Positions 46,469 through 55,344 of a DNA stretch of 64,000 nucleotides are shown one piece after another. Both the position numbers and the translations under genes were made by a program. The notes below the pieces were generated by a model. It was not told the DNA's origin and did not search any database. It saw only the letters and a list, made by a program, of their open reading frames with translations. Each line of letters opens with the position of its first letter. Within the stretch, counting starts at the first letter, position 1. This stretch comes from Marinobacter salexigens (GTDB lineage Bacteria; Pseudomonadota; Gammaproteobacteria; Pseudomonadales; Oleiphilaceae), in contig NZ_JAHKPV010000019.1 in NCBI RefSeq assembly GCF_018860765.1, positions 248,001 through 312,000 of the forward strand, read 5' to 3'.

Positions 46469-47749
46469 ATGGACGATGTTGCATCCCAGTTTCTTATCGC
46501 AAACCAGACCACACTTAACCTTGCCGTAGCCCTTCTACTGGGCGCTATCATAGGTTTGGAACGAGGCTGGGGATCGCGCGAACAGAAATCCGGCGAGCGT
46601 ATAGCTGGCATTCGCACGTTTTCCCTTATTGGTCTTTTGGGGGGCATTTCTGCAGTCCTTGCAGAGGAAATCACCGTCTGGGCGTTTCCAGTTCTTTTGC
46701 TGAGCGTTGTAGCAATGGCGATTGTGGCCTACAGCGAGCGGCTCGATCATATTCGTAACTTCAGCATCACCGGTATGGTAAGCATGGTGCTTACCTTCTG
46801 CTTTGGTGCCATTGCCGTCGCCGTCGACCCGGTGGTGGCAACCACCGCTGCAGTCATTACCGCTATTATTCTCGATAACAAACAGGAAATTCACGGCTGG
46901 GTGCAAAAGCTTCAAGCCCATGAACTGGACGCAGCGCTCAAGTTACTGGTGATTTCCGTGGTGATGCTGCCATTACTCCCCAACGAGCAAATGGGCCCCG
47001 GCGGCGTGCTAAACCCCCGAGAGATTTGGTGGATGGTGGTAATGATCGCATCCATATCCTTTGTGGGATATTTTGCCATGCGAATGGCAGGCACCAACAA
47101 AGGTATACTTTTTACCAGCCTGTTTGCGGGCTTGAGCTCATCCACCGCTCTCACTCTGCACTTTGCCCGTCAAGCTGACAGGCACCCAGAACTAAATGCC
47201 CAATTTGCTACAGGCATTCTGATTGCCTGCGGCACTATGTTCCCCCGCATTCTGGTTTACTGCTTCATTATCAACCGGGAATTGTTGTCAAGTCTGGTCG
47301 GGCCGGTATCGGTTATGACAATGCTGCTCTATATACCGGCAATTATTATATGGCGCAGGAACTCGGGCACAGCTCAGGTTAGCCAGCCCACGCTTAATCA
47401 GAACCCGTTAGATCTAAAATCCGCTTTGGTTTTCGGCATGTTGCTGACGGCTATCCTGTTACTTGGTAATTTCTTGCAAAACTGGCTTGGGGATACCGGT
47501 ATCTATATGTTGGCGGCCACCTCCGGCATTGCAGATGTAGACGCCATCACCTTGTCGCTCACCCGCATGTCGAACAACGGTCTAGCCATGAATGCAGCTG
47601 TTTTCGGTATTGTTATTGCTGCGGCCACCAACAATCTGGTCAAGTCTGGCATGGCATGGGTGATTGGTAACCGAAAAATCGGGTTTTATGTGGCCGGGCC
47701 TATGCTGCTATCACTGGCCGCGGGGCTTTTGGTGGCAGGGTTTCAATGA
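46469..47749 (+). CDS. MgtC/SapB-DUF4010 membrane protein
   Basis: 426 residues. The N-terminal MgtC-like part (LLLGAIIGLERGWGSRE...GIRTFSLIGLLGG) has the conserved Glu-Arg and the GIRT-F motif. The C-terminal half is the DUF4010 membrane domain. About 11-12 spans in total. A transport or ion-homeostasis role is assumed for the family but not established. It is divergent from the SulP gene. Confidence 0.87.
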   Translation: MDDVASQFLIANQTTLNLAVALLLGAIIGLERGWGSREQKSGERIAGIRTFSLIGLLGGISAVLAEEITVWAFPVLLLSVVAMAIVAYSERLDHIRNFSITGMVSMVLTFCFGAIAVAVDPVVATTAAVITAIILDNKQEIHGWVQKLQAHELDAALKLLVISVVMLPLLPNEQMGPGGVLNPREIWWMVVMIASISFVGYFAMRMAGTNKGILFTSLFAGLSSSTALTLHFARQADRHPELNAQFATGILIACGTMFPRILVYCFIINRELLSSLVGPVSVMTMLLYIPAIIIWRRNSGTAQVSQPTLNQNPLDLKSALVFGMLLTAILLLGNFLQNWLGDTGIYMLAATSGIADVDAITLSLTRMSNNGLAMNAAVFGIVIAAATNNLVKSGMAWVIGNRKIGFYVAGPMLLSLAAGLLVAGFQ

Positions 47750-47774
47750 CCAAAGTTGCCAGAATCCCAAACGA

Positions 47775-48425
47775 CTAACGGGCACAGCGGAACGTGAGAT
47801 TGTATCGGCAAGAGCCGGTCAGCGGGTGCTCTCCGGCCTTGAGCGTAAGCACACCGTGATAACGTAACCGTGCCGGCCCACCCCAGACCACCACATCGCC
47901 GTGGTAGAGCGGAATATTTCTTGGCCGTTCGCCGCGCACCAACCCGCCAAATTGAAACACTTGAGACAAACCTAGCGACACAGACACAATCGGTTGGGTG
48001 AAATCCTGCTCGTTTTTGTCCTGATGCAGTCCCATTTTTGCACCGGCCTTATACCGATTGATAAGGCAGGAATCCGGGATAAAATCGGCGTAGCCCGCTG
48101 ACTGAGCAGCTGACTGGGCCAAATCGGCAAAGGTAGTAGGCATTACAGGCCAAGGTTTGCCAGAACTGGGGTCTTCCCGCTGATAGCGATACCCTCGTGC
48201 ATCGGTCACCCAACCATAGCGTCCACAACAAGTCATGGCCGCAGACATACTGTGCCCGCCGGGTGTTGTCATGTGCCGAAAAGGCGCTAAGGCGATTATC
48301 TGGCTAATTTCAGTAAGCAGATCATGCTCCTGTGTCGTGGCAAATTGCCTAAGCACAAGTGCGCCCTCCGAGACATGCTCAGTGAAGGCTTCAGTTGGCA
48401 GGTCTGCGAACAGGTCAAGTGTCAT
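47775..48425 (-). CDS. alkB: AlkB-type Fe(II)/2-oxoglutarate-dependent DNA repair dioxygenase
   Basis: 216 residues from the ATG at 48425; the longer 48464 start adds a hydrophobic tail without support. The iron ligands are HQD in MGLHQDKNE and His in RLRYHGVL, and the 2-oxoglutarate-binding RYNLTFR is at the C terminus. AlkB removes methyl groups from 1-methyladenine and 3-methylcytosine in DNA or RNA by oxidative demethylation. FQFGGLVRGERPRNIPLYHGDVVVWGG is canonical. Confidence 0.95.
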   Translation of the reverse strand: MTLDLFADLPTEAFTEHVSEGALVLRQFATTQEHDLLTEISQIIALAPFRHMTTPGGHSMSAAMTCCGRYGWVTDARGYRYQREDPSSGKPWPVMPTTFADLAQSAAQSAGYADFIPDSCLINRYKAGAKMGLHQDKNEQDFTQPIVSVSLGLSQVFQFGGLVRGERPRNIPLYHGDVVVWGGPARLRYHGVLTLKAGEHPLTGSCRYNLTFRCAR

Positions 48426-48568
48426 AAATGCTATGTTTATCACAAAAAATAGGCCCGCATACAAGCGCTAACAAAAACAGATGGCCTGAATGAAAGCCTG
48501 TTCATGAAGATCCTCAGAAAAACACGTATATTCTGTAGCCTTATCCATAATTCCTAAAGGACGCTTTA

Positions 48569-49345
48569 ATGCTGTTTGCAATGATCATTGGTGGTTTGAT
48601 TGGTTACGCCTTTGGCAAATTCCCCGGCTTTCTTGTGGGGGCAGCTCTTGGCGCATTTTTGCTTAGCCGGCTGAAAACCCGCCTTATTGGCAAACTCCAA
48701 AATATTCAATCCGGTTTTGTTGAATCTGTATTTGCGGTTATGGGCGCCCTGTGCAAGGCCGATGGCGTCGTCTCAAAAGACGAGATCCAGATGGCAGAAG
48801 CCATGTTCGTGCGCTTTCGCCTGAACGAAACCCAGCGGGCAACAGCGAAAGCCGCCTTCAGCCGTGGTAAAGCCGACGACTTTGATCTGGATGCCGAGCT
48901 GAGTCACTTTTTGAGCATCAGCGGAGGCCAGCCCGCCTTTCTCCAAATGTTCCTACAGGTACAAGTTTCCGCAGTTGCGGCCGACGGTGTTGTTCATCCA
49001 GCAGAGCACGAGATGCTTGTTCGTGTTGCTCGTGGCCTTGGTCTGCCTGAAAGCCAAGTAGATCAACTGGAGGCCATGTTACGCGGCGCCCACGCGGGGC
49101 AGGCCGGCGGCCAACGGTCTACCGCACAACAAACCGACGATGCCTATAAAGTGCTGGGGGTTTCTCCATCAATCAGCGATGCGGAGTTGAAAAAAGTGTA
49201 CCGCAAGTTGATGAGCGAGAACCATCCGGACAAGCTTGCCGGGCGGGGTCTTCCGGAAAGCATGCGCGAAATGGCAGAAGAACGTACACAAGAAATCACC
49301 CATGCTTATGACGTTATTAAAGAATCCCGTGGAAGCCATACATGA
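48569..49345 (+). CDS. djlA: co-chaperone DjlA (membrane-anchored DnaJ-like protein)
   Basis: 258 residues. A single N-terminal membrane span with glycine zipper (MIIGGLIGYAFGKFPGFLVGAALGAF) anchors the protein. A TerB/DjlA-type helical domain is at about 50-160 and a C-terminal J domain at about 190-255 with the Hsp70-stimulating HPD in ENHPDK. It stimulates DnaK and has been linked to envelope stress and capsule signalling in E. coli. Its stop overlaps the amidase ATG (ATGA). Confidence 0.93.
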   Translation: MLFAMIIGGLIGYAFGKFPGFLVGAALGAFLLSRLKTRLIGKLQNIQSGFVESVFAVMGALCKADGVVSKDEIQMAEAMFVRFRLNETQRATAKAAFSRGKADDFDLDAELSHFLSISGGQPAFLQMFLQVQVSAVAADGVVHPAEHEMLVRVARGLGLPESQVDQLEAMLRGAHAGQAGGQRSTAQQTDDAYKVLGVSPSISDAELKKVYRKLMSENHPDKLAGRGLPESMREMAEERTQEITHAYDVIKESRGSHT

Positions 49346-50814
49346 GTCAATCTGTTGACGCGCCACGAACCGCACACACCTTCACCAACGATGCGCTAGG
49401 CAATGATGATGCAACAGCATTAGCAGAGCGCATTCGCAACCGCGAAGTATCCGTTACGGAAGTGACACAGGCTGCTATCAAAAGGCTTCAAAAGGCTGAC
49501 CCCCTAGTGCACGGTGTTGTTGCGGAACGCTACGAACAGATGCTGGGAGCGGCAGCCACGCTGGACAAAGAAAAAAGTTTGTCAGATACGCCATTTTTCA
49601 CAGGCGTGCCAACGTTTATAAAAGACAACACGAATGTGGCTGGAATGCCTACGCGCCATGGTTCGCAAGCTGTTCCTCCCGGGCACTGTGTAGAACACAC
49701 TAGCCCTTTCGCGCAACAGATGCTGGCTCAGGGCTTTTTGTGTCTGGGCAAATCCACCATGCCTGAATTCGGATTTAACGCGTCTACCGAGCCGGTTCAT
49801 GATGCACCTACCCGAAACCCATGGAATCTTGCGCACTCTAGTGGCGCTTCCTCAGGCGGTGCGGCCGCATTGGTGGCAAGTGGAGCGGTACCCATTGCCC
49901 ATGCCAACGACGGGGGCGGCTCCATACGCATTCCTGCAGCTTGTTGTGGACTTGTGGGTTTGAAGCCGACACGCGGGCGCGTTATCGACAACGATGCCGC
50001 CAAATCTCTGCCTATCAACATTCTCAGCGACGGAGTGGTTACGCGGTCGGTGAGAGACACTGCCAATTTTATGTATCAGGCCGAACGGTATTTCCGAAAC
50101 CCCAAACTACCAACCATTGGCAAAGTAGACGGCCCACCTACGAAGCAGTTAAGAATCGGCTTGGTTATCGATTCCATTAATGGTCACAAGACCGACGATA
50201 TGACTCGCCAGACGGTTGAAGCCACCGCACAAAAACTAGAAGCTCAAGGCCACATTATCGAGCCTGTAGCAACACCAGCAAACTCACACTTCCCAGACGA
50301 CTTTGCAATGTACTGGACGATGCTGGCCTTTGGCATGAAACTCAACGGTCGCAAGATAACCCACTCAGGTTTTGATAAGCGGAAGGTAGACGGTTTAACT
50401 GAAGGTTTGGACAAAATGTTCAAGCGAAGTTTCTGGAAGATGCCTGCAGTTCTGTGGCGCTTGCGTCGGGCCAGATCGGAATACGCCAATGCTCTGGTAG
50501 GCTTGGATGCGGTGCTGACACCCACTTTGGGACACACCACTCCGAAGTTGGGTCACCTCACCCCTAAAGTACCTTTCGCTGTACTGTTTGATCGACTAGC
50601 CCGATATGCGAACTTTACACCGCTAGCCAATGTTACCGGCTCGCCCGCGCTGTCGATTCCCACAGCCATGACGCCCGAGAACTTACCAATTTCAGTGCAG
50701 CTTATGGGCAAACACGGCGATGAGCGCACTCTGCTGGAGCTGGCGTTTGCTCTAGAGTCTGAGTACTCGCCTTGGGCTGCGCCGACGAGCACCAGAACAG
50801 CGAGTCTGGCCTGA
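49342..50814 (+). CDS. amidase (amidase-signature family)
   Basis: 490 residues. The catalytic Ser-cisSer-Lys triad is present: Lys in GVPTFIKDNTN (near 95), and the serines in NLAHSSGASSGGAAALVAS (near 165-180). GGSIRIPAACCGLVGLKPTRGR follows. The family hydrolyses amides, nitrile-derived amides or acyl-amino bonds. GatA is excluded as no gatB or gatC is nearby. The gene is coupled to djlA by an ATGA overlap. The substrate is unknown. Confidence 0.9.
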   Translation: MSQSVDAPRTAHTFTNDALGNDDATALAERIRNREVSVTEVTQAAIKRLQKADPLVHGVVAERYEQMLGAAATLDKEKSLSDTPFFTGVPTFIKDNTNVAGMPTRHGSQAVPPGHCVEHTSPFAQQMLAQGFLCLGKSTMPEFGFNASTEPVHDAPTRNPWNLAHSSGASSGGAAALVASGAVPIAHANDGGGSIRIPAACCGLVGLKPTRGRVIDNDAAKSLPINILSDGVVTRSVRDTANFMYQAERYFRNPKLPTIGKVDGPPTKQLRIGLVIDSINGHKTDDMTRQTVEATAQKLEAQGHIIEPVATPANSHFPDDFAMYWTMLAFGMKLNGRKITHSGFDKRKVDGLTEGLDKMFKRSFWKMPAVLWRLRRARSEYANALVGLDAVLTPTLGHTTPKLGHLTPKVPFAVLFDRLARYANFTPLANVTGSPALSIPTAMTPENLPISVQLMGKHGDERTLLELAFALESEYSPWAAPTSTRTASLA

Positions 50815-50826
50815 AAGTTGGCTGAA

Positions 50827-53800
50827 CTAGAGACATTTCTTTGCAGGCTGTAGTCGGCGAAATGTCTTGCGAACAGCCTGCCCCACCCGCTCACCCAGCA
50901 CGAGCATCGCCGGTGTGAGCAACAGAGTCAGAATCGTGGCAAATGCCAGACCACCGGCGATAGCGCTGGAAAGCTGCGCCCACCATTGGGTTGATGGCGC
51001 TCCCAGACCAAGGGATGGGGTGAGCAGGTCCACATTGACACTTAGTACCATCGGCATCAGCCCAAGTACCGTGGTAACAGCTGTAAGCAATACGGGGCGC
51101 AAACGCAGGCAGCTGGTTTCAAGCGCCGCTTCATAGGCCTCCATACCGTCCTTCTTCATCTGATTGTAGGTGTCGATCAGAATGATGTTGTTGTTCACAA
51201 CAATACCCGCCAGCGCAATAATACCCATACCCACCATTACGATTCCAAAAGACTGGCCATTCAGCAGTAACCCCAGAAGGACTCCCCCCGTTGAGAGAAC
51301 GATCGCTGAAAGAATCAGAAAGCTTTGGTACAGCGAGTTGAACTGGGTCACCAGAATGAGCAGCATCATGGCAATCGCGATCAAAAACGCACTGATCAGG
51401 AAATTAGAAGCCTGTTGCTGGTCTTCGTTTTCACCAGCAAACTTTACCGACACACCCTCTGGTGTATCGGGGAGCTTGGCTTGCAACTGCTTCAACAAGC
51501 TGTCCACCTGCTCACCCGGCTGAATATCGGATTTGATGGTAATCGTTCGCTGGCCATCGACACGGGCAATGCTGCCGGTTTTGTGTCCCGGTTGCAGATC
51601 GAGAAATTGTGAGAGAGGCACCTGCCCCCGAGCTGTGTTAATCGTTTGACGTTGCAAATGATCCAACTCACGCCAGTTGTTGGGAACCCGCACAGCAATA
51701 TCTACCTCGTCACGCACATCTTCCGGTCGGAAGGTAGCTATAACCAATCCATTGGTGACCAGACGAACCGCACTACCAATGCTAAGCACATCTGTTCCAA
51801 AACGGGCCGCGGCTTCGCGATCGACTTCCAGCCGCCATTCAATCCCTGGCAAGCTTCGGTCATCCTCAATATCCAAAAAGCCACCTTGGGTGCGCATCTG
51901 ATTCTCGATCTGATCCACATAACCGTCGAGTTTGTTGCTATCCCGACTGCTTATTTGAAGTTCTATCGGTTTACCGCCAGCCGGTCCATTTTCCTGTTCG
52001 CGAAATTCCAATTCAATGCCCGGTACACCCCGCGTACGAGCCAGAAAATCATCCAGAATCACGCTGGCTGGGCGACGGGTAAACCAATCGGTAAATTGGA
52101 ACTGGAGCACCCCAATTACATCTGGTGCCATTTGCGTGCTGGTGCTCAGCATGGAGCGCGCATAAACCGCTTTCACCTCCGGCATGCCCTGCAATCGCTC
52201 TTCAACCTTGCGCACAATGGCGTCCCGCTCTAACACCGAGAGATCACCTCTGGCGCGAACCTGCACCTGAGCAGAGTCGGGCTCTACGCTCGGGAAAAAC
52301 TCGATGCCATGGTTGAACTTTCCATAGGCAACGTACACCAACACAACCACCCCCAAAACGCCCACCAGCGTAAAACCGGGATATGAGAGCAATGTGGAAA
52401 GCAACTTGCGGTAACTCTGCATCATCGGGCCGTTTTTGCTGACCGTGCGGGCACGACGTCCGCCGCTAACGCCGCCCAGTACCGGCAAAAACACCAGAGC
52501 CATGGCGAGAGAGGCAATCAAACAGATAATTACGGTGATAGGTAGGAATTTCATGAATTCACCCACCACGCCGGGCCAAAACAGAAGCGGCACAAACACC
52601 GCAAGGGTGGTCGCAGTAGACGCAATTATCGGCCAAGCCATTCGGCTTGCGGCTTCCGCCCAAGCGCCTTTCACGGCATGCCCTTCAGACAGATTTCGGT
52701 CTGCAAGTTCCGATACCACAATGGCTCCATCCACCAGCATCCCAGCAACAAGAATGAGGCTAAACAGCACCACTATGTTGAGGGTAAGCCCCATGGTCCA
52801 GATAACTAAAATGCCGGTTAGGAACGCGCCCGGAATGGTAAGCCCCACTAGCAAGGCAGAACGTGGCCCCATGGCGGCAATGATTACGATGATAACCAAC
52901 ACGATGGCGGTCAAGACGTTGTTGAGCAGGTCGCTCAGCATGTCGCGAACCTCATCGGATTGATCCATGATGTAACGCACATCCAAAGTATCCGGCAGTT
53001 GCGGCTGTGCTCGTGTGACCAACTCCCGCACCTTAGCCACAGTTTCAATGATGTTAGCCCCGCTACGCTTGGATACTTCCAGCACTACGGCGGGCTCACC
53101 ATTAATGCGTGCAAACCCAGTCGGGTCTTTGAAGGTGCGCTGCAGCATGGCAACATCGCCGAAGGTGACCACGGTATCGCCATCAACTTTCACGGGCATA
53201 GACATAACGTCTTCGATATTCTCAATAACGCCGGGTACTTTGAGTGTCATACGACCGTTGCCGGTATCCAGTGACCCGGCTGCCACTAGCTGATTATTGC
53301 GGGTCACTAGGTTGCTGAGCTGGTCGAAATCTATCCCGTAGCCTTCCAATACCTGAGGGTCCACGATAATTTCCAGCAGATCTTCCCGGTCGCCACCGAT
53401 CTCCACCTCCAGAACTTCGGGAATCGCTTCGATAGCATCCTGAAGCCCACGGGCAATAGTAATCAGTTCGCGTTCAGACAGCGGCCCTGAAAGGCCAATG
53501 GAAAGCACTGGAAACAGGGAAACGTTTATTTCATTAACCCGAGGTTCGTCGGCTTCCCGCGGCAGCTTGCTGCGGGCCGTGTCTACTTTTTCCCGAACAT
53601 CTTGCAAGGCTGTGTCCGGATCGAAACCAGCATCGAATTCCAGCATCACAGAAGCATGTCCTTCAGATGCAGTGCCACGCATTTCTTTTACGCCCTCGAG
53701 GGAACGCAGCTCCTGCTCCATAGGGCGCACCAACAACCGCTCCGCATCCTCCGGGCTTATACCTTCCAGTGTCATGGAGATGTAAATCATGGGTATGGTA

Positions 53801-53922
53801 ACGTCTGGGTTAGCCTCTCGCGGGATAGCCTGAAATGCCGCAATACCCCCAAGCGTTAGAAAAAACAGCGTCAGCAACGCAGTGCGGCTGCGGTCTATGG
53901 CCGCAAAAATAAGTGTGCGCAT
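50827..53922 (-). CDS. RND efflux transporter (AcrB/HAE1-like inner-membrane pump)
   Basis: 1031 residues with 12 membrane spans in two repeats separated by large periplasmic loops. GAWAEAASRMAWPIIASTATTLAVFVPLLFWPGVVGEFM (near 430-468) and GMLVDGAIVVSELADRN contain the conserved charged proton-relay helix 4 and its neighbourhood. GMGIIALAGIVVNNNIILIDTYNQM is the repeat in the second half. It exports hydrophobic compounds using the proton gradient. The gene starts 5 bp after the membrane fusion protein stop, so the two form an operon; no outer-membrane channel gene is present here. Confidence 0.95.
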   Translation of the reverse strand: MRTLIFAAIDRSRTALLTLFFLTLGGIAAFQAIPREANPDVTIPMIYISMTLEGISPEDAERLLVRPMEQELRSLEGVKEMRGTASEGHASVMLEFDAGFDPDTALQDVREKVDTARSKLPREADEPRVNEINVSLFPVLSIGLSGPLSERELITIARGLQDAIEAIPEVLEVEIGGDREDLLEIIVDPQVLEGYGIDFDQLSNLVTRNNQLVAAGSLDTGNGRMTLKVPGVIENIEDVMSMPVKVDGDTVVTFGDVAMLQRTFKDPTGFARINGEPAVVLEVSKRSGANIIETVAKVRELVTRAQPQLPDTLDVRYIMDQSDEVRDMLSDLLNNVLTAIVLVIIVIIAAMGPRSALLVGLTIPGAFLTGILVIWTMGLTLNIVVLFSLILVAGMLVDGAIVVSELADRNLSEGHAVKGAWAEAASRMAWPIIASTATTLAVFVPLLFWPGVVGEFMKFLPITVIICLIASLAMALVFLPVLGGVSGGRRARTVSKNGPMMQSYRKLLSTLLSYPGFTLVGVLGVVVLVYVAYGKFNHGIEFFPSVEPDSAQVQVRARGDLSVLERDAIVRKVEERLQGMPEVKAVYARSMLSTSTQMAPDVIGVLQFQFTDWFTRRPASVILDDFLARTRGVPGIELEFREQENGPAGGKPIELQISSRDSNKLDGYVDQIENQMRTQGGFLDIEDDRSLPGIEWRLEVDREAAARFGTDVLSIGSAVRLVTNGLVIATFRPEDVRDEVDIAVRVPNNWRELDHLQRQTINTARGQVPLSQFLDLQPGHKTGSIARVDGQRTITIKSDIQPGEQVDSLLKQLQAKLPDTPEGVSVKFAGENEDQQQASNFLISAFLIAIAMMLLILVTQFNSLYQSFLILSAIVLSTGGVLLGLLLNGQSFGIVMVGMGIIALAGIVVNNNIILIDTYNQMKKDGMEAYEAALETSCLRLRPVLLTAVTTVLGLMPMVLSVNVDLLTPSLGLGAPSTQWWAQLSSAIAGGLAFATILTLLLTPAMLVLGERVGQAVRKTFRRLQPAKKCL

Positions 53923-53927
53923 CGTGT

Positions 53928-55010
53928 TTAGCCCCGCTCTTCGGAGGCGTCTACAGCTTCAACTTGCTCGCCCTCACTAACAAAACCGGCACCCCGGGTA
54001 ATCAGGCGGGTCTCTTCTGGCAAGCCTGTTACCCAGGCGCCTTCGGTAGATACACTCAGCAACTTCACGTTGCGGAAAACGACTCGGTTCTGCTCATCCA
54101 CATACTTCACACCCGGGCGACCATCGTCCCCAAGCGAGAGATACGCTGGGGAAATAAACGTGGCTTGCACATCAGCCAGAGCAACCCGAAGGTTAACGCT
54201 ACCACCAGCGATACGTTTCTGATCCGGGTTTTCCACGGCAATTTCAACCGCAAAACTCCGAGTTTCAGGATTTGCAGCACTGGCCACAAAGGTAACCACC
54301 CCATCGAGCGGCTCTCCATCCAGCGGTTGCACCCTCACGCTTTGACCCGGTGCAACTTGCGCAACAGACTGCTGAGGCACCTGCCCTCTAGCCTTGAGAC
54401 GATCTGTACGCACCAACTCATACAAGGACGAGCCCACCTGAACCAGACTGCCGGAATCAACGTCTTTACGGTTGATTACACCATCAAAGGGTGCTGTGGG
54501 CCTAAGATGGGAAACGGCAAGCTGCGCGCTTTTCAATTCCGCGCGCGCAGCCGCCAATTCGCTTTCAACATTAAGAATTTCCGACTGCGAGGCCAAATTC
54601 CTAGAGCCAAGCTTTTGCGCTGCAGACAAATCCGCTTCCAGCTTTTTGACCCGCGCCTGCCAGCGCTGAACCCCAGCGCCTCGGCCATCTTCAGACAAGG
54701 TTAAAAGCACGTCTCCTGCGTTTACTGTATCGCCAAGTTCTGCCGCAATGGACTCCACCGTACCCGCAACCCGCGCGCTCAGGGTAACCGCACTCCAAGG
54801 TTCCAGTTGGCCCTGCAACAACAAGCCCGGCTCGTATAGCTGTGCGTTGAGCGTGGTCACCTGAACCCGTGTTCGCTCCTGCTCTGCAACTTCGGGTTCT
54901 GCAGGTGCTTCAGTACTGGCCTCTTTGATTTCGCCGGTTGCTATCCAGATAATCAATGCAATCACAACAACCACGGACAGACCCAGCGAACTCCACTTTA
55001 CTTTGCTCAT
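53928..55010 (-). CDS. RND efflux periplasmic adaptor (membrane fusion protein)
   Basis: 360 residues from the ATG at 55010 (MSKVKWSSLG), with an N-terminal signal/anchor (LSVVVVIALIIWIATG) at about 9-24. The lipoyl/barrel-sandwich halves flank a coiled coil (about 110-170); GYGKTV-like motifs are absent. ARVAGTVESIAAELGDTVNAGDVLLTL and LRPTAPFDGVINRKDVDSGSLVQVGSSLY are the two hallmark blocks. It joins the RND pump to a TolC-type channel. The upstream palindrome at 55086 may be its operator. Confidence 0.94.
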   Translation of the reverse strand: MSKVKWSSLGLSVVVVIALIIWIATGEIKEASTEAPAEPEVAEQERTRVQVTTLNAQLYEPGLLLQGQLEPWSAVTLSARVAGTVESIAAELGDTVNAGDVLLTLSEDGRGAGVQRWQARVKKLEADLSAAQKLGSRNLASQSEILNVESELAAARAELKSAQLAVSHLRPTAPFDGVINRKDVDSGSLVQVGSSLYELVRTDRLKARGQVPQQSVAQVAPGQSVRVQPLDGEPLDGVVTFVASAANPETRSFAVEIAVENPDQKRIAGGSVNLRVALADVQATFISPAYLSLGDDGRPGVKYVDEQNRVVFRNVKLLSVSTEGAWVTGLPEETRLITRGAGFVSEGEQVEAVDASEERG

Positions 55011-55085
55011 TAAGTACCTACACAGCCTGTAATTGGTGAACAACAGCTCGGAAAGCCGCGTTGTTTGAAAAATAAAATGATTAAA

Positions 55086-55118
55086 CGGTTGCAACCGGTT
55101 TCAATCGTGGGGTAGATT
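55086..55118. promoter_or_regulatory. palindrome and candidate ilv promoter between the RND and ilvGM operons
   Basis: CGGTTGCAACCG (55086-55097) is a perfect 12-bp palindrome about 75 bp upstream of the adaptor start. On the plus strand its TTGCAA can be the -35 of a promoter with -10 TAGATT at 55113-55118 (18-bp spacing), placing the ilv transcript start near 55125. The same palindrome could be the operator of the efflux operon. Confidence 0.4.
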
Positions 55119-55162
55119 CTACACAGAATCATTGATCAAATTCAGAGCAGATTGTTCTTTTT

Positions 55163-55255
55163 ATGAACCTCAACTCAGTAATTATCCTTGCGGTGCTAGT
55201 CCTCGTGGTAGTGATACCTTCCGGGGGATTTTGCGTGGATAATCGGGTGAGATAG
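55163..55255 (+). CDS. ilvGM leader peptide (attenuation)
   Basis: 30 residues, ATG to TAG. Residues 6-18 read VIILAVLVLVVVI, 12 of 13 being Ile, Leu or Val; overall 15 of 30 are branched-chain. This is the classical control peptide: shortage of charged tRNA for any of the three stalls the ribosome, so the downstream terminator does not form. It lies 24 bp before the terminator hairpin and 89 bp before ilvG. Confidence 0.93.
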   Translation: MNLNSVIILAVLVLVVVIPSGGFCVDNRVR

Positions 55256-55279
55256 CGACAAACCTGACACAAACACCAG

Positions 55280-55318
55280 AAACCCCCGGCACCGAAAGGT
55301 CCCGGGGGTTTCTTTTTT
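55280..55318 (+). terminator. attenuator terminator of the ilvGM leader
   Basis: AAACCCCCGG (55280-55289) and CCGGGGGTTT (55302-55311) form a perfect 10-bp stem with a 12-base loop, followed by C and six T (55313-55318). It ends 26 bp upstream of the ilvG ATG. Confidence 0.95.
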
Positions 55319-55344
55319 GCGAAAGAAAAAAAGGGAACACGATA

